The notes below the pieces were generated by a model. The model was not told the DNA's origin, did not search any database, and saw only the letters and a program-made list of their open reading frames with translations. Positions 1 to 6,958 of a DNA stretch of 7,055 nucleotides are shown piece after piece. The stretch covers positions 1 to 7,055 of the forward strand of contig JAFOIR010000395.1 in the NCBI GenBank assembly GCA_017420625.1, given 5' to 3'. Position 1 is the stretch's first letter; every line of letters begins with the position of its first letter. A program made the position numbers and the translations under genes. This DNA is from Bacillota bacterium. GTDB taxonomy: Bacteria; Bacillota_A; Clostridia; Lachnospirales; Bianqueaceae.

Positions 1-909
1 ATACCCGATTACGAAGACGCGGACTTCAATTCGCGCATAACAGGTCTCGTCTCGGGTAAATACGATATTGCGGCATCGGCCATGACTATAACCGATGAGA
101 GAAAGGAGAGTGTGAACTTCTCAGAACCGTTCTATGAGGGCGGTCTCGTGCTTGTGGTAAGGACATCCGATATTAATCCGGAAGAAGCCACTGCTGCCAA
201 TGAGAGCCCCAACATCATCCAGATGATCGCTGAAAGCTTCGAAAAGAACTTCATCCGAGAAGATCGATGGAAGCTGATTCTGAGCGGTGTATGTACGACC
301 GCTCTTATCACAGTTTTGTCAACACTGTTCGGCACGTTGCTTGGATTCCTTATCTGTCTGTTCAGGCGCACGGGAAGCAAGCTCGCGAACATTATCTCAG
401 ACCTGTATGTAAAACTTCTGCAGGGCACACCTATGGTCGTGCTGCTGATGATACTGTATTACGTCGTATTCGGAAAATCCGGACTTGAAGCTGTCTGGGT
501 GGCGATCATCGGCTTCACGCTCAACTTCGGCGCATACGCTTCCGAGATCATGCGTTCCGGTATCGAGAGCATCGACGGCGGACAGCGCGAAGCAGCACTC
601 GCCCTCGGTTACCGCGAGAATCAGGCGTTCTTCATGTTCATCTTCCCGCAGGCTTTGGTACGCTTTCTTCCCGTTTATAAGCAGGAGATAATCTCGCTTC
701 TCAAGGGCACATCCATCGTCGGATATATCGCGATACAGGATCTCACGAAAATGAGCGATATTATCAGAAGCCGTACTTACGAGGCATTCTTCCCGCTTAT
801 CGTGACCGCGATAATTTACTTTATCCTCGCATGGATAATTTCGATAATACTCAAGTTTATACTGAACAGAGTTGATTTCAGACGCAAAAAGAGAGGTGCT
901 GCAAAATGA
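1..909 (+). CDS. Amino-acid ABC transporter, fused substrate-binding protein/permease (5' end outside window)
   Basis: This is a membrane subunit of a polar amino-acid importer. The open frame runs from base 1 without a start, so the true start lies upstream; the ATG at 82 falls inside the conserved binding-protein fold and is not the start. The first ~50 visible residues ([17 protein letters not shown], then [15 protein letters not shown]) are the typical end of a family-3 solute-binding domain. A short linker follows, then a HisM/GlnP-type permease with hydrophobic segments from about residue 92 to 297. The EAA loop that docks the ATPase is clear ([10 protein letters not shown], residues 194-203). 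The tail RRKKRGAAK is basic and probably cytoplasmic. Such fusions are known in Firmicutes (GlnP-like proteins). The stop overlaps the next gene's start (ATGA, 906-909), implying translational coupling. The substrate cannot be read from the sequence; glutamine or another polar amino acid is the family expectation. Confidence 0.93.
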   Translation: MPDYEDADFNSRITGLVSGKYDIAASAMTITDERKESVNFSEPFYEGGLVLVVRTSDINPEEATAANESPNIIQMIAESFEKNFIREDRWKLILSGVCTTALITVLSTLFGTLLGFLICLFRRTGSKLANIISDLYVKLLQGTPMVVLLMILYYVVFGKSGLEAVWVAIIGFTLNFGAYASEIMRSGIESIDGGQREAALALGYRENQAFFMFIFPQALVRFLPVYKQEIISLLKGTSIVGYIAIQDLTKMSDIIRSRTYEAFFPLIVTAIIYFILAWIISIILKFILNRVDFRRKKRGAAK

Positions 910-2000
910 GTATGATAAAGATAGAACATCTGCGTAAAGAATACGCTAACATAACACCGCTCAAAGACGTCTGCGCCGAGATAAACAAGGGCGATGTGAT
1001 CTCAATAATCGGTCCCTCCGGCACCGGGAAATCTACACTTCTTCGCTGCCTCAACCAGCTTGAGGAACCGACATCGGGAACCGTAACCGTTAACGGCGAA
1101 GTGATAACAGATCCAAAGTGCGACATTACTCTTGTGCGCAGAAAAATGGGAATGGTTTTCCAATCTTTCAATCTGTTCGCGAACCTTAATATATTAGAGA
1201 ATGTCATGGCATCACCCGTGAAGCTCCTTAAGACTCCGAAGGAGCAGGCTCGCAAAGAGGCTATGGAGCTGCTGAAGCGCGTCGGGCTCGCGGAGAAAGC
1301 GGAAAACTATCCCGACGAGCTTTCCGGCGGTCAGAAGCAGCGTGTGGCGATAGCCCGCGCGATAGCTATGCACCCAGAGATAATCCTGTTTGACGAGCCG
1401 ACATCCGCCCTCGACCCGACAATGGTCGGCGAAGTTCTCTCTGTCATAAAGAGCCTCGCAAAAGAGGGAATGACGATGATGATCGTTACGCATGAGATGA
1501 AGTTTGCGCGCGACGTATCTAACCGCGTATTCTTCATGGATGAGGGCGGAATATATGAAGAAGGAACTCCCGAGCAGATATTCGGGGCGCCTACAAAGGA
1601 GAAAACGAGGATATTCATCAAGCGTCTGAAACAGCTCTCGCTTGAGATAAACTCGCTGACTTTCGATTTTGTCGGTTTCACCGCTCAGATAGAGCAGTTC
1701 GGCAGAGACAACATGATAGCGCCGAAGATAGTGCGCGACCTTGAGCTCGCGTTTGAAGAGCTTGTTGTGCAGAACATCAGAAATGCGATAGAGCACAGCG
1801 GGTACGGACTTCCTATAAACATTGAAATCGAGCATTCGGAGGCTGACGAGACCGCTCAGATGAGGATAACATATGGCGGCGACAGGTTCGACCCGTTCTC
1901 GGAGGGTGACGAACTCTCGGCTGTCCTCATAAAAAAACTTGCCGCTGATGTAAAGTCGGATTACACTGACAAGAATGAAATTGTCATAAAATTCGAATAA
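906..2000 (+). CDS. Amino-acid ABC transporter ATP-binding protein with degenerate GHKL-like C-terminal domain
   Basis: This is the ATPase partner of the preceding permease fusion, 364 residues against ~240-250 for a plain GlnQ-type subunit. The N-terminal ~240 residues are a complete ABC domain: Walker [10 protein letters not shown] (36-44), Q-loop Q86, signature [14 protein letters not shown] (from 139), Walker B ILFDEP (160-165), D-loop SALD and switch histidine H196. From about residue 245 comes an extra domain resembling RsbW/SpoIIAB-type ATPases: [17 protein letters not shown] (281-297) sits where the N-box belongs, and YGGDRFDP (323-330) sits where DxGxxFDP belongs. The glycines of the second ATP-lid box are missing ([11 protein letters not shown]), and the N-box E-to-N spacing is altered, so nucleotide binding there is doubtful. 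I recall similar tails on other Clostridial amino-acid ABC ATPases; a sensor or regulatory role is inference. The start is supported by GAGAGGTG at 891-898 and the ATGA overlap. Isoleucine is mostly ATA, unlike the downstream genes. Confidence 0.95.
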   Translation: MSMIKIEHLRKEYANITPLKDVCAEINKGDVISIIGPSGTGKSTLLRCLNQLEEPTSGTVTVNGEVITDPKCDITLVRRKMGMVFQSFNLFANLNILENVMASPVKLLKTPKEQARKEAMELLKRVGLAEKAENYPDELSGGQKQRVAIARAIAMHPEIILFDEPTSALDPTMVGEVLSVIKSLAKEGMTMMIVTHEMKFARDVSNRVFFMDEGGIYEEGTPEQIFGAPTKEKTRIFIKRLKQLSLEINSLTFDFVGFTAQIEQFGRDNMIAPKIVRDLELAFEELVVQNIRNAIEHSGYGLPINIEIEHSEADETAQMRITYGGDRFDPFSEGDELSAVLIKKLAADVKSDYTDKNEIVIKFE

Positions 2001-2029
2001 TGGACCCCCGGGACAGTCCCCGGGGTCCA
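2001..2029. repeat. 29-bp imperfect palindrome, copy 1 (REP-like)
   Basis: The outer arms TGGACCCC and GGGGTCCA pair over 8 bp. A C-C mismatch follows, then a 4-bp inner stem (GGGA/TCCC) around a 3-base loop CAG. An identical copy in the same orientation lies at 6958-6986, and both are preceded by ATAA. The palindrome begins on the base after the TAA stop of the ABC ATPase gene. No T-run follows (CTTCATG), so it is not a standard intrinsic terminator here, though the hairpin could protect the upstream 3' end. Its reading frame runs open into the GH3 gene from an ATG at 2000, but that start has no ribosome binding site. Confidence 0.9.
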
Positions 2030-2044
2030 CTTCATGCACAGATC

Positions 2045-2050
2045 AGGAGA
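2045..2050 (+). promoter_or_regulatory. Ribosome binding site of the GH3 gene
   Basis: AGGAGA ends 6 bases before the ATG at 2057. This decides the start: the earlier in-frame ATG at 2000 has no Shine-Dalgarno sequence, and its 19 extra codons would be encoded mostly by the palindrome. No convincing promoter is visible between the ABC ATPase stop and this site, so the gene is probably reached by read-through from the ABC operon or from a promoter I cannot recognise. Confidence 0.8.
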
Positions 2051-2056
2051 TTCGCC

Positions 2057-3790
2057 ATGAAAGACAAAAAAAGCAACATCTTTGACAAGATGACCCAGAA
2101 TAGTAAGTACAGTATCCGTAAGCTTGATCATGCCTGCCGGGACGCAGGGCTCGTCAACAGAAGTCTGCTGATGGATATTCTGATGGACAACAGTTCCACG
2201 GAATACGGAGAAAAATATCATTTTTCGGATATCAGGAATGAGGACGAATACCGTGAAAAGGTTCCGCTGACTTCTTATGAAGACTATGAACCCTATATCG
2301 ACCGTATGGTGAACAACAACGAGACGAATCTCATCACCAGCTATCCCGTTGTCTATTACGCAAGTACTTCCGGGACAAGCGGGTCTCCCAAAAAGATCCC
2401 TGTTACGGACAGAGGCCTTGCCATCTTGCAGGACTACATTGGTCCGCTCTCCAAAGCCATTACGGCAGAATATTATCAAAATACCATGGATACGCTTCCG
2501 CCGGAAGGCAAGATCCTCGGGATCTTCAGCATGCAAAGAGAGGATCTTCCCTGCGGCGTGCCTTTTGGTGCTATCTCTGCTGTCTGCTTTCCTGGCGGGG
2601 AAACCAATGATGATTCTCTGAAGGATCTGTTTTCCACGCCTTTTGAGGTCCTGCGAGTTTCCCAAAACACGGATCTGAAATATCTCCATGCGCTTTACGC
2701 CTTAAAAGACGAAAGCATTTCGAGCATTTTTGCTCCCTATATTTCCGCCATCTGGGATCTGATGAATTATATCCATAAAGAATGGCGGTCTCTCGTCAAT
2801 GACATCTATAACGGTGTCATCCCGGAAGGGATCAGTATGCCCCAGGAATTGAGAAAAAGTCTTGCATCAAACCTGAAACCGGATCCGGCTCGTGCCGGTG
2901 AACTGGAGGCCGAATTCCGGAAAGGGTTTGACAAGACCATTATGACCAGGATCTGGCCGAATCTTTCCGTAATCGTTTCCATCTGGGCCGGAAACTTTTA
3001 CTCCTATGCCAGAAAATTGCAGACCTATTCCGGCAGATCCATGCCTTACTATACGCTGTCCTATGTTTCTTCGGAAGGACTGTTTGCCGCAGCAAGACAT
3101 CCTTTTGACCAGTTCTACATTATGGCTCCTTCTTCATGTTTCTTTGAGTTTATTCCGGATGATCCCCAGGCAGGTCAGGATGACAGCGAGCAGGAAGGCA
3201 ATCCGAAGACCCTTCTGATCGACGAGTTGGAACAGGGAAAGTCCTATGAACTGGTGATCACGAATCAATCCGGCTTTTACCGTTACCGTATGGGCGATGT
3301 GATCAAGGTGATGGGCTTTTATAATGAGTCTCCCATGATCTGTTTTAAATACCGGAAAAATAATATCGTTTCGGTTGCCGGCGAAAAATTCACCGAAGAC
3401 CATCTGTTGACCGCCATCAAAGAATTTGAGCGGCATTCCGGAGAAAAGATCGTTGACTTTTCCATGTATGCGGATAAGGAATCCGAGCCGGGCAGATACG
3501 TGATCCTGATGGAGCCCGAAAAGAAAATCCCGAAGGAAAAATATGAAAGGTACGCAAACCTCATGCAGAATGAGCTTGCAAGAGCCAGTACCTCCTATGC
3601 GCATTATGTCATTGGCGGAAATATGGGAGTTCCGAAACTCGTCTTTCTGCAGAAAGAAACCTATTCTCTGTATCGCGAATTGAAAATGTATAAGCAGGGA
3701 ATCTCCGAAAATCAGCTGAAGCCGGTGCGGGTGCTTCGTACCGAAGAACAGAAACAATTCTTTCAAAAACTTGAGGAACCCTTGCAATGA
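2057..3790 (+). CDS. GH3-family acyl-acid amido synthetase
   Basis: The predicted 577-residue cytosolic enzyme belongs to the GH3 branch of the adenylate-forming (ANL) superfamily. Plant GH3 proteins use ATP to adenylate a carboxylic acid such as indole-3-acetate, jasmonate or a benzoate, then form an amide with an amino acid. Visible motifs are the phosphate-binding loop STSGTSGSPKK (103-113), YVSSEG (336-341) at the nucleotide-binding loop, YRYRMGDV (408-415) with the ATP-ribose aspartate D414, and ENQLKPVR (551-558), matching the C-terminal NQ-x-K-x-P-R site that supplies the catalytic lysine (K555). Length matches the family (~550-610), and all key motifs are present, so it should be active. 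Acid and amino-acid substrates cannot be read from the sequence. Its stop overlaps the exporter start by four bases, pointing to a make-and-export pair. All 38 isoleucines use ATC or ATT and none ATA, in contrast to the ABC ATPase gene just upstream. Confidence 0.92.
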   Translation: MKDKKSNIFDKMTQNSKYSIRKLDHACRDAGLVNRSLLMDILMDNSSTEYGEKYHFSDIRNEDEYREKVPLTSYEDYEPYIDRMVNNNETNLITSYPVVYYASTSGTSGSPKKIPVTDRGLAILQDYIGPLSKAITAEYYQNTMDTLPPEGKILGIFSMQREDLPCGVPFGAISAVCFPGGETNDDSLKDLFSTPFEVLRVSQNTDLKYLHALYALKDESISSIFAPYISAIWDLMNYIHKEWRSLVNDIYNGVIPEGISMPQELRKSLASNLKPDPARAGELEAEFRKGFDKTIMTRIWPNLSVIVSIWAGNFYSYARKLQTYSGRSMPYYTLSYVSSEGLFAAARHPFDQFYIMAPSSCFFEFIPDDPQAGQDDSEQEGNPKTLLIDELEQGKSYELVITNQSGFYRYRMGDVIKVMGFYNESPMICFKYRKNNIVSVAGEKFTEDHLLTAIKEFERHSGEKIVDFSMYADKESEPGRYVILMEPEKKIPKEKYERYANLMQNELARASTSYAHYVIGGNMGVPKLVFLQKETYSLYRELKMYKQGISENQLKPVRVLRTEEQKQFFQKLEEPLQ

Positions 3791-5541
3791 ACGATCACAT
3801 CGTCAGGAAAATCTTTTTTAATACCTTTCTGGTACAGACCATGTCTGTTCTCGCCAGCCTCATAAGCGCCACGGTGAACGGGATGGTCACCGGTTCGCTC
3901 CTGGGTGTTACTCCCATGGCAGCCTACGGTTTTGTCACGCCGATGATCAATGTCTACATGGCATTGGGCGGTGCCTGCGGCACAGGGATCTCCACGGTGT
4001 GCGGCCGGATCGTCGGAGAGGGAGATGTCAAAAAAACAAATAAGGTGTTCTCCATCGGCATGGAATTTACCCTTCTCCTGTCCGTTGCGGTGATGCTGAT
4101 CACGATCTTTTGTGCAAAGCCCCTTGCGATAATGTTTGGCGCAACCGGCGATACCCTTCCTATGGCGGTTGATTTCCTGAGAGGCTATGGACTGTGTGCG
4201 CCTGCGATGTTTCTGGTCACGACACTGATCGCCGTTCTTCAGATTGATGGAGACATGAAGTTAGTCTTCGCCTCCACCATAACCATGACGGTGGTAGATG
4301 TCGTGCTCGCCGTTTTAAACGGACTTGTATTCCACAAGGGGCTTCTCGGTATGGCGCTCGCCGTAACATTTAGTTTTTATGCGGCGTTGGCTGTCATCAT
4401 GCTGCACTTTTTAAACAAAAACCGTATCCTGCATTTTTCGCTGACAAAATTGAACGGAGCGAACCTGCTGGATATTGCCAGATATGGCATGCCCTATGCC
4501 ATGCAGCAATTATGCCGGGCATTCCTTGTGATATCTTTAAACTTTGTCATCCGTTCCCTCGGAAGCACGGACGGCGTCGCCGTACTCACCGCCGTTACCT
4601 CTGCCGGAAACCTCTGTATGACGATAGGGACCGGTACCGGAAGAGCTGTCACACTGGTGGGCAGTGTCTTCCGCGGCGAAAGGGACAAAACCTCCATCAT
4701 GATGCTGCTTAGGGATTCCCTGAAGTATTCCCTGATCATGAATGGTGTCCTGTCTGTCGTGTTGTTCCTCTTTTCCGGACAGTTAATGCCGCTTTTCCTG
4801 CGTGGCGGAGGTGACCTCACAGACATCGCCGTCAAAGCGTTCCGCTGTTTTATCCTGTGTACGGTCTTCTACTCTTTCAATGTGGTTTTAAAGAGCCATT
4901 ATCAGGCGGTGCGAAAGGAAGTCATGGTATATGCCTATGTCTTCATGGATAACTTTGCCAGCATTGCATTAAGCGGGTTCATCCTGGGGCAGTTGTTCGG
5001 GCTGGACGGCGTATGGTTTTCTTATCTTGTGGGCGAGACGATCACGCTGCTTTTGTTTAGCATCGTGATCCTGATCAGAACAAAACGGGGACCGCGCTTT
5101 CTGGAGCGCGCAGCTTTGCTGCCCGCGGACTTTGACAAAAAGCCGCTGCTCATCTATGAAAAGTCAATCGGAAATATGGAAGAAGTAATAGAAGCATCGG
5201 AAGCATGTCGTGCTGCCTGCAAAGAGGCGGGCTGCTCCGAAAAAAACGCATACTTTGTTTCCCTTGCAGTCGAAGAGATGGCCGGCAATGTGGTCAGATA
5301 CGGATTTCGCGACAACAGGCATTACAGCATCGATCTCAGGATCACGAAAAACGAAGATGGCTGGGTCATGCGGATCCGGGACAACTGCAGTTCCTTCAAT
5401 CCCATCGACTACGTCAACCTGCTGAATGATGAAGATCCTGTTGCGCATATCGGCATCAAGATGGTGAAACGCATCTCCGGAAGTATGGAGTATATTAACT
5501 CCATGAACATGAATAACTTAATTGCAAGTTTTCAGGGATGA
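3787..5541 (+). CDS. MATE-family efflux transporter fused to a C-terminal RsbW/SpoIIAB-like ATPase domain
   Basis: The 584-residue protein has two parts. Residues ~1-435 form a polytopic membrane domain of the MATE type, with about twelve hydrophobic segments in two similar halves (second half starting near LLDIARYGMPYAMQQ, 227-241); MATE proteins export small organic molecules using H+ or Na+ gradients. After a basic stretch (RTKRG), residues ~455-584 form a GHKL-type ATPase domain: N-box AVEEMAGNVVRYGF (494-507) with E497 and N501 correctly spaced, RDNCSSFNPIDY (531-542) in place of DxGxxFDP, HIGIKMVKRI (554-563) at the ATP lid, and the closing NNLIASF. The Gly-to-Cys change in DNC and the reduced lid glycines make catalysis uncertain. 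RsbW/SpoIIAB relatives phosphorylate STAS-domain proteins. The ATGA overlap with GH3 and GAGGAA at 3773-3778 support the start. The natural cargo is a GH3-made conjugate, but that is inference from gene pairing. Confidence 0.88.
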   Translation: MNDHIVRKIFFNTFLVQTMSVLASLISATVNGMVTGSLLGVTPMAAYGFVTPMINVYMALGGACGTGISTVCGRIVGEGDVKKTNKVFSIGMEFTLLLSVAVMLITIFCAKPLAIMFGATGDTLPMAVDFLRGYGLCAPAMFLVTTLIAVLQIDGDMKLVFASTITMTVVDVVLAVLNGLVFHKGLLGMALAVTFSFYAALAVIMLHFLNKNRILHFSLTKLNGANLLDIARYGMPYAMQQLCRAFLVISLNFVIRSLGSTDGVAVLTAVTSAGNLCMTIGTGTGRAVTLVGSVFRGERDKTSIMMLLRDSLKYSLIMNGVLSVVLFLFSGQLMPLFLRGGGDLTDIAVKAFRCFILCTVFYSFNVVLKSHYQAVRKEVMVYAYVFMDNFASIALSGFILGQLFGLDGVWFSYLVGETITLLLFSIVILIRTKRGPRFLERAALLPADFDKKPLLIYEKSIGNMEEVIEASEACRAACKEAGCSEKNAYFVSLAVEEMAGNVVRYGFRDNRHYSIDLRITKNEDGWVMRIRDNCSSFNPIDYVNLLNDEDPVAHIGIKMVKRISGSMEYINSMNMNNLIASFQG

Positions 5542-6827
5542 AAATATCCAATATGATCACGGATCTCAATCCCACACCCGTAAGGACGGCTTAGACTGTC
5601 AAAGTATTTCAGCGTCTCATCATCGTAAGACAGCGCAGGAATCCCTCGTTCTGTCCGTTTCCTGCCGAAACCGAGCGAGATAGGATAGAACCGGACTTCC
5701 GTGATCTTTCCGTCTTCTATCGTCCATCCGGCAAGCAAACTTCTCCAGATATTTTCACACAACGGATACCCCTGCGTGTCATTTTTGCTGCGGGAGGACA
5801 TGTATTCCCCGATCTTGGTTTCCTGAGACAGATTCTTCGTATAAAACGCATCATAGGGCTGCATGGAAATGGTCTCGGTCTCAAAGATAAAGTTGCCGAG
5901 ACTATAAAGGATCAACCCTCCATTATAAAATTCAAAACCGCGCAGCTCATGTGGTCCATGTCCGATCACCACTTTCGCCCCGGCGTCGATGCAGGCTCTT
6001 GCTGCAATCTCCATAAACTCCGGCGCAACCGTCATATCATCAAGCTTCGGCTCGTGAACGTGAAGGCTGACCATCCCCATATCTGCCTGCCTTTCCATTT
6101 CTTTCACTTCCGCTTCAATCCGTTCCAGGTCTTTTTGATCCGGAGCCGTCCGGACTTCGTTGACCTCGTCCAATTGGAACTGATATTTCCCAAAACTCTT
6201 CGTATTCTCCGGTTTCGGATTCAGGTATCCCAGTCGGATTCCATACTCTTCGTATGCGTTGACGCAGGTGATGTCGGCCAGCTTTTTGACTGCATCAAAG
6301 TTCTCTTTTGTCACATGATAGGTGGTTTGAAACCGCAGCGGATTTATCCCCGGACGCCCCGTCACAGCGCCGTTCTGTCCACCTGCCGCACTCGAAGGCG
6401 GAAACGTGGAGCTTGCGCTGATAAGCCCCACACGTGCTTGTTTTGTCTCAAGATAGCAGGCCCGAGATGCGTCAAAAAGATTCGCGCCGGTGCCGGAAAA
6501 CACCATATCCCGCTCCTTCAAATGCCGGATCGTGGCCAGGATCCCGCCTTCCCCGTAATCACCGGAATGATTATTAGCGGTGGCAAAAAGGTTGAATCCG
6601 AACGCCATCAGATCATCAAGACATCCTGGCTCCGTCATAGCCCAGGTTCCGCCGCTTTCCGCGGCCGGAGTCCCTTCCCGGTCATGAAATGTCATTTCCA
6701 GATTGTTGAACGCCACATCGTGTTCACTGATCAGCTTTTTCAGATCCTCAAATCCGGGATACCCATCCTTTGGTATTCTTCTCGTAATAAATGAATCGCC
6801 CGATGCGATAAACTTTGTTTTCCCCAT
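5532..6827 (-). CDS. CapA-family protein (poly-gamma-glutamate biosynthesis CapA-like, metallophosphatase fold)
   Basis: The 431-residue protein has the motif order of the CapA/PGA_cap family, related to calcineurin-like metallophosphatases: SGDS (9-12), NNLE (41-44), ATANNHSGDYG (82-92), SLHVHEP (254-260) where canonical members have S-x-HWG-x-E, IGHGPHELRG (288-297) for the GH-x-PH motif, and YSLGNF (308-313). The Asp, Asn and His residues expected to hold metals are present. There is no signal peptide or membrane anchor (N-terminus MGKTKFIASGDSFITRR), unlike capsule-associated CapA/PgsA, and no capB or capC is nearby, so a cytosolic small-molecule role is more likely than capsule synthesis. 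The start has AAAGGAG at good spacing. Its 3' end overlaps the MATE gene by 10 bases on the opposite strand. Substrate is unknown; a link to the GH3 product is only suggested by proximity. Confidence 0.85.
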   Translation of the reverse strand: MGKTKFIASGDSFITRRIPKDGYPGFEDLKKLISEHDVAFNNLEMTFHDREGTPAAESGGTWAMTEPGCLDDLMAFGFNLFATANNHSGDYGEGGILATIRHLKERDMVFSGTGANLFDASRACYLETKQARVGLISASSTFPPSSAAGGQNGAVTGRPGINPLRFQTTYHVTKENFDAVKKLADITCVNAYEEYGIRLGYLNPKPENTKSFGKYQFQLDEVNEVRTAPDQKDLERIEAEVKEMERQADMGMVSLHVHEPKLDDMTVAPEFMEIAARACIDAGAKVVIGHGPHELRGFEFYNGGLILYSLGNFIFETETISMQPYDAFYTKNLSQETKIGEYMSSRSKNDTQGYPLCENIWRSLLAGWTIEDGKITEVRFYPISLGFGRKRTERGIPALSYDDETLKYFDSLSRPYGCGIEIRDHIGYFHP

Positions 6828-6833
6828 GTTGTA

Positions 6834-6840
6834 CTCCTTT
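6834..6840 (-). promoter_or_regulatory. Ribosome binding site of the CapA-like gene
   Basis: Read on the minus strand, AAAGGAG lies 6 bases before the ATG whose first base is 6827. It is a near-consensus Shine-Dalgarno site and fixes the start. Confidence 0.85.
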
Positions 6841-6860
6841 CCCGCATTTCGTCCGATGTC

Positions 6861-6889
6861 AGTTTATCAAATTCGCTCTCGAAGCACAA
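6861..6889 (-). promoter_or_regulatory. Candidate promoter of the CapA-like gene
   Basis: On the minus strand, TTGTGC (6889-6884) and TAAACT (6866-6861) are separated by 17 bases and match the sigma-A consensus at 3 and 4 of 6 positions. Initiation would fall near 6854, giving a leader of about 27 bases that contains the ribosome binding site. The match is weak; position and spacing are the main support. Confidence 0.3.
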
Positions 6890-6892
6890 ATT

Positions 6893-6922
6893 ATGGACCC
6901 CGTGACGGGGGTGGGGGTCCAT
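6893..6922. repeat. Variant palindrome of the same REP-like family
   Basis: The arms ATGGACCCC (6893-6901) and GGGGTCCAT (6914-6922) form a perfect 9-bp stem around a 12-base G-rich loop. An alternative short stem, CCCCG/CGGGG, can form inside. The outer arms match those of the two 29-bp palindromes but the centre has diverged. It lies just upstream of the candidate CapA promoter, 35 bases from the exact copy at 6958-6986, so the two form a closely spaced pair. Confidence 0.8.
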
Positions 6923-6952
6923 TTACGAGAGGAAAAAGAACACCACATGTAG

Positions 6953-6958
6953 TATAAT
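6953..6958 (+). promoter_or_regulatory. Perfect TATAAT -10 hexamer, candidate promoter of the Nudix gene
   Basis: TATAAT lies immediately before palindrome copy 2, its last base being the first base of the repeat. No good -35 box is found 16-18 bases upstream, and the TG upstream (6948-6949) is not at extended -10 spacing. Transcription from here would begin inside the palindrome and put a disrupted hairpin at the 5' end of the Nudix mRNA. The hexamer could be fortuitous. Confidence 0.3.

Noticed and set aside
82..909. Treating the ATG at 82 as the start of a stand-alone permease gene.
   Set aside because: The frame is open from base 1, and both the upstream and downstream residues match a solute-binding domain, so the gene starts outside the window.
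2001..2029. Palindrome copy 1 as a Rho-independent terminator of the ABC operon.
   Set aside because: The stem is strong, but the following bases are CTTCATG with no T-run, and the GH3 gene with no visible promoter of its own begins 27 bases later.
1212..2039. A 275-codon open frame on the minus strand opposite the ABC ATPase gene.
   Set aside because: It mirrors the ATPase reading frame, has no family motif and no ribosome binding site that I can see.
2000..2056. Extended start of the GH3 gene at the ATG overlapping the ABC ATPase stop (TAATG).
   Set aside because: It has no ribosome binding site of its own, and the extra 19 residues are mostly translated palindrome. The ATG at 2057 has AGGAGA at ideal spacing.
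5949..6794. A 281-codon open frame on the plus strand opposite the CapA-like gene.
   Set aside because: It is rich in Cys, His and Arg with no recognisable motif, and lies entirely antisense to a gene with clear CapA motifs and a strong ribosome binding site.
6925..6952. A start-stop mini-ORF (ATGTAG) preceded by a purine-rich stretch between the two right-hand palindromes.
   Set aside because: The AGAGG is too far from the ATG, and a single codon followed by a stop has no support as a functional element.
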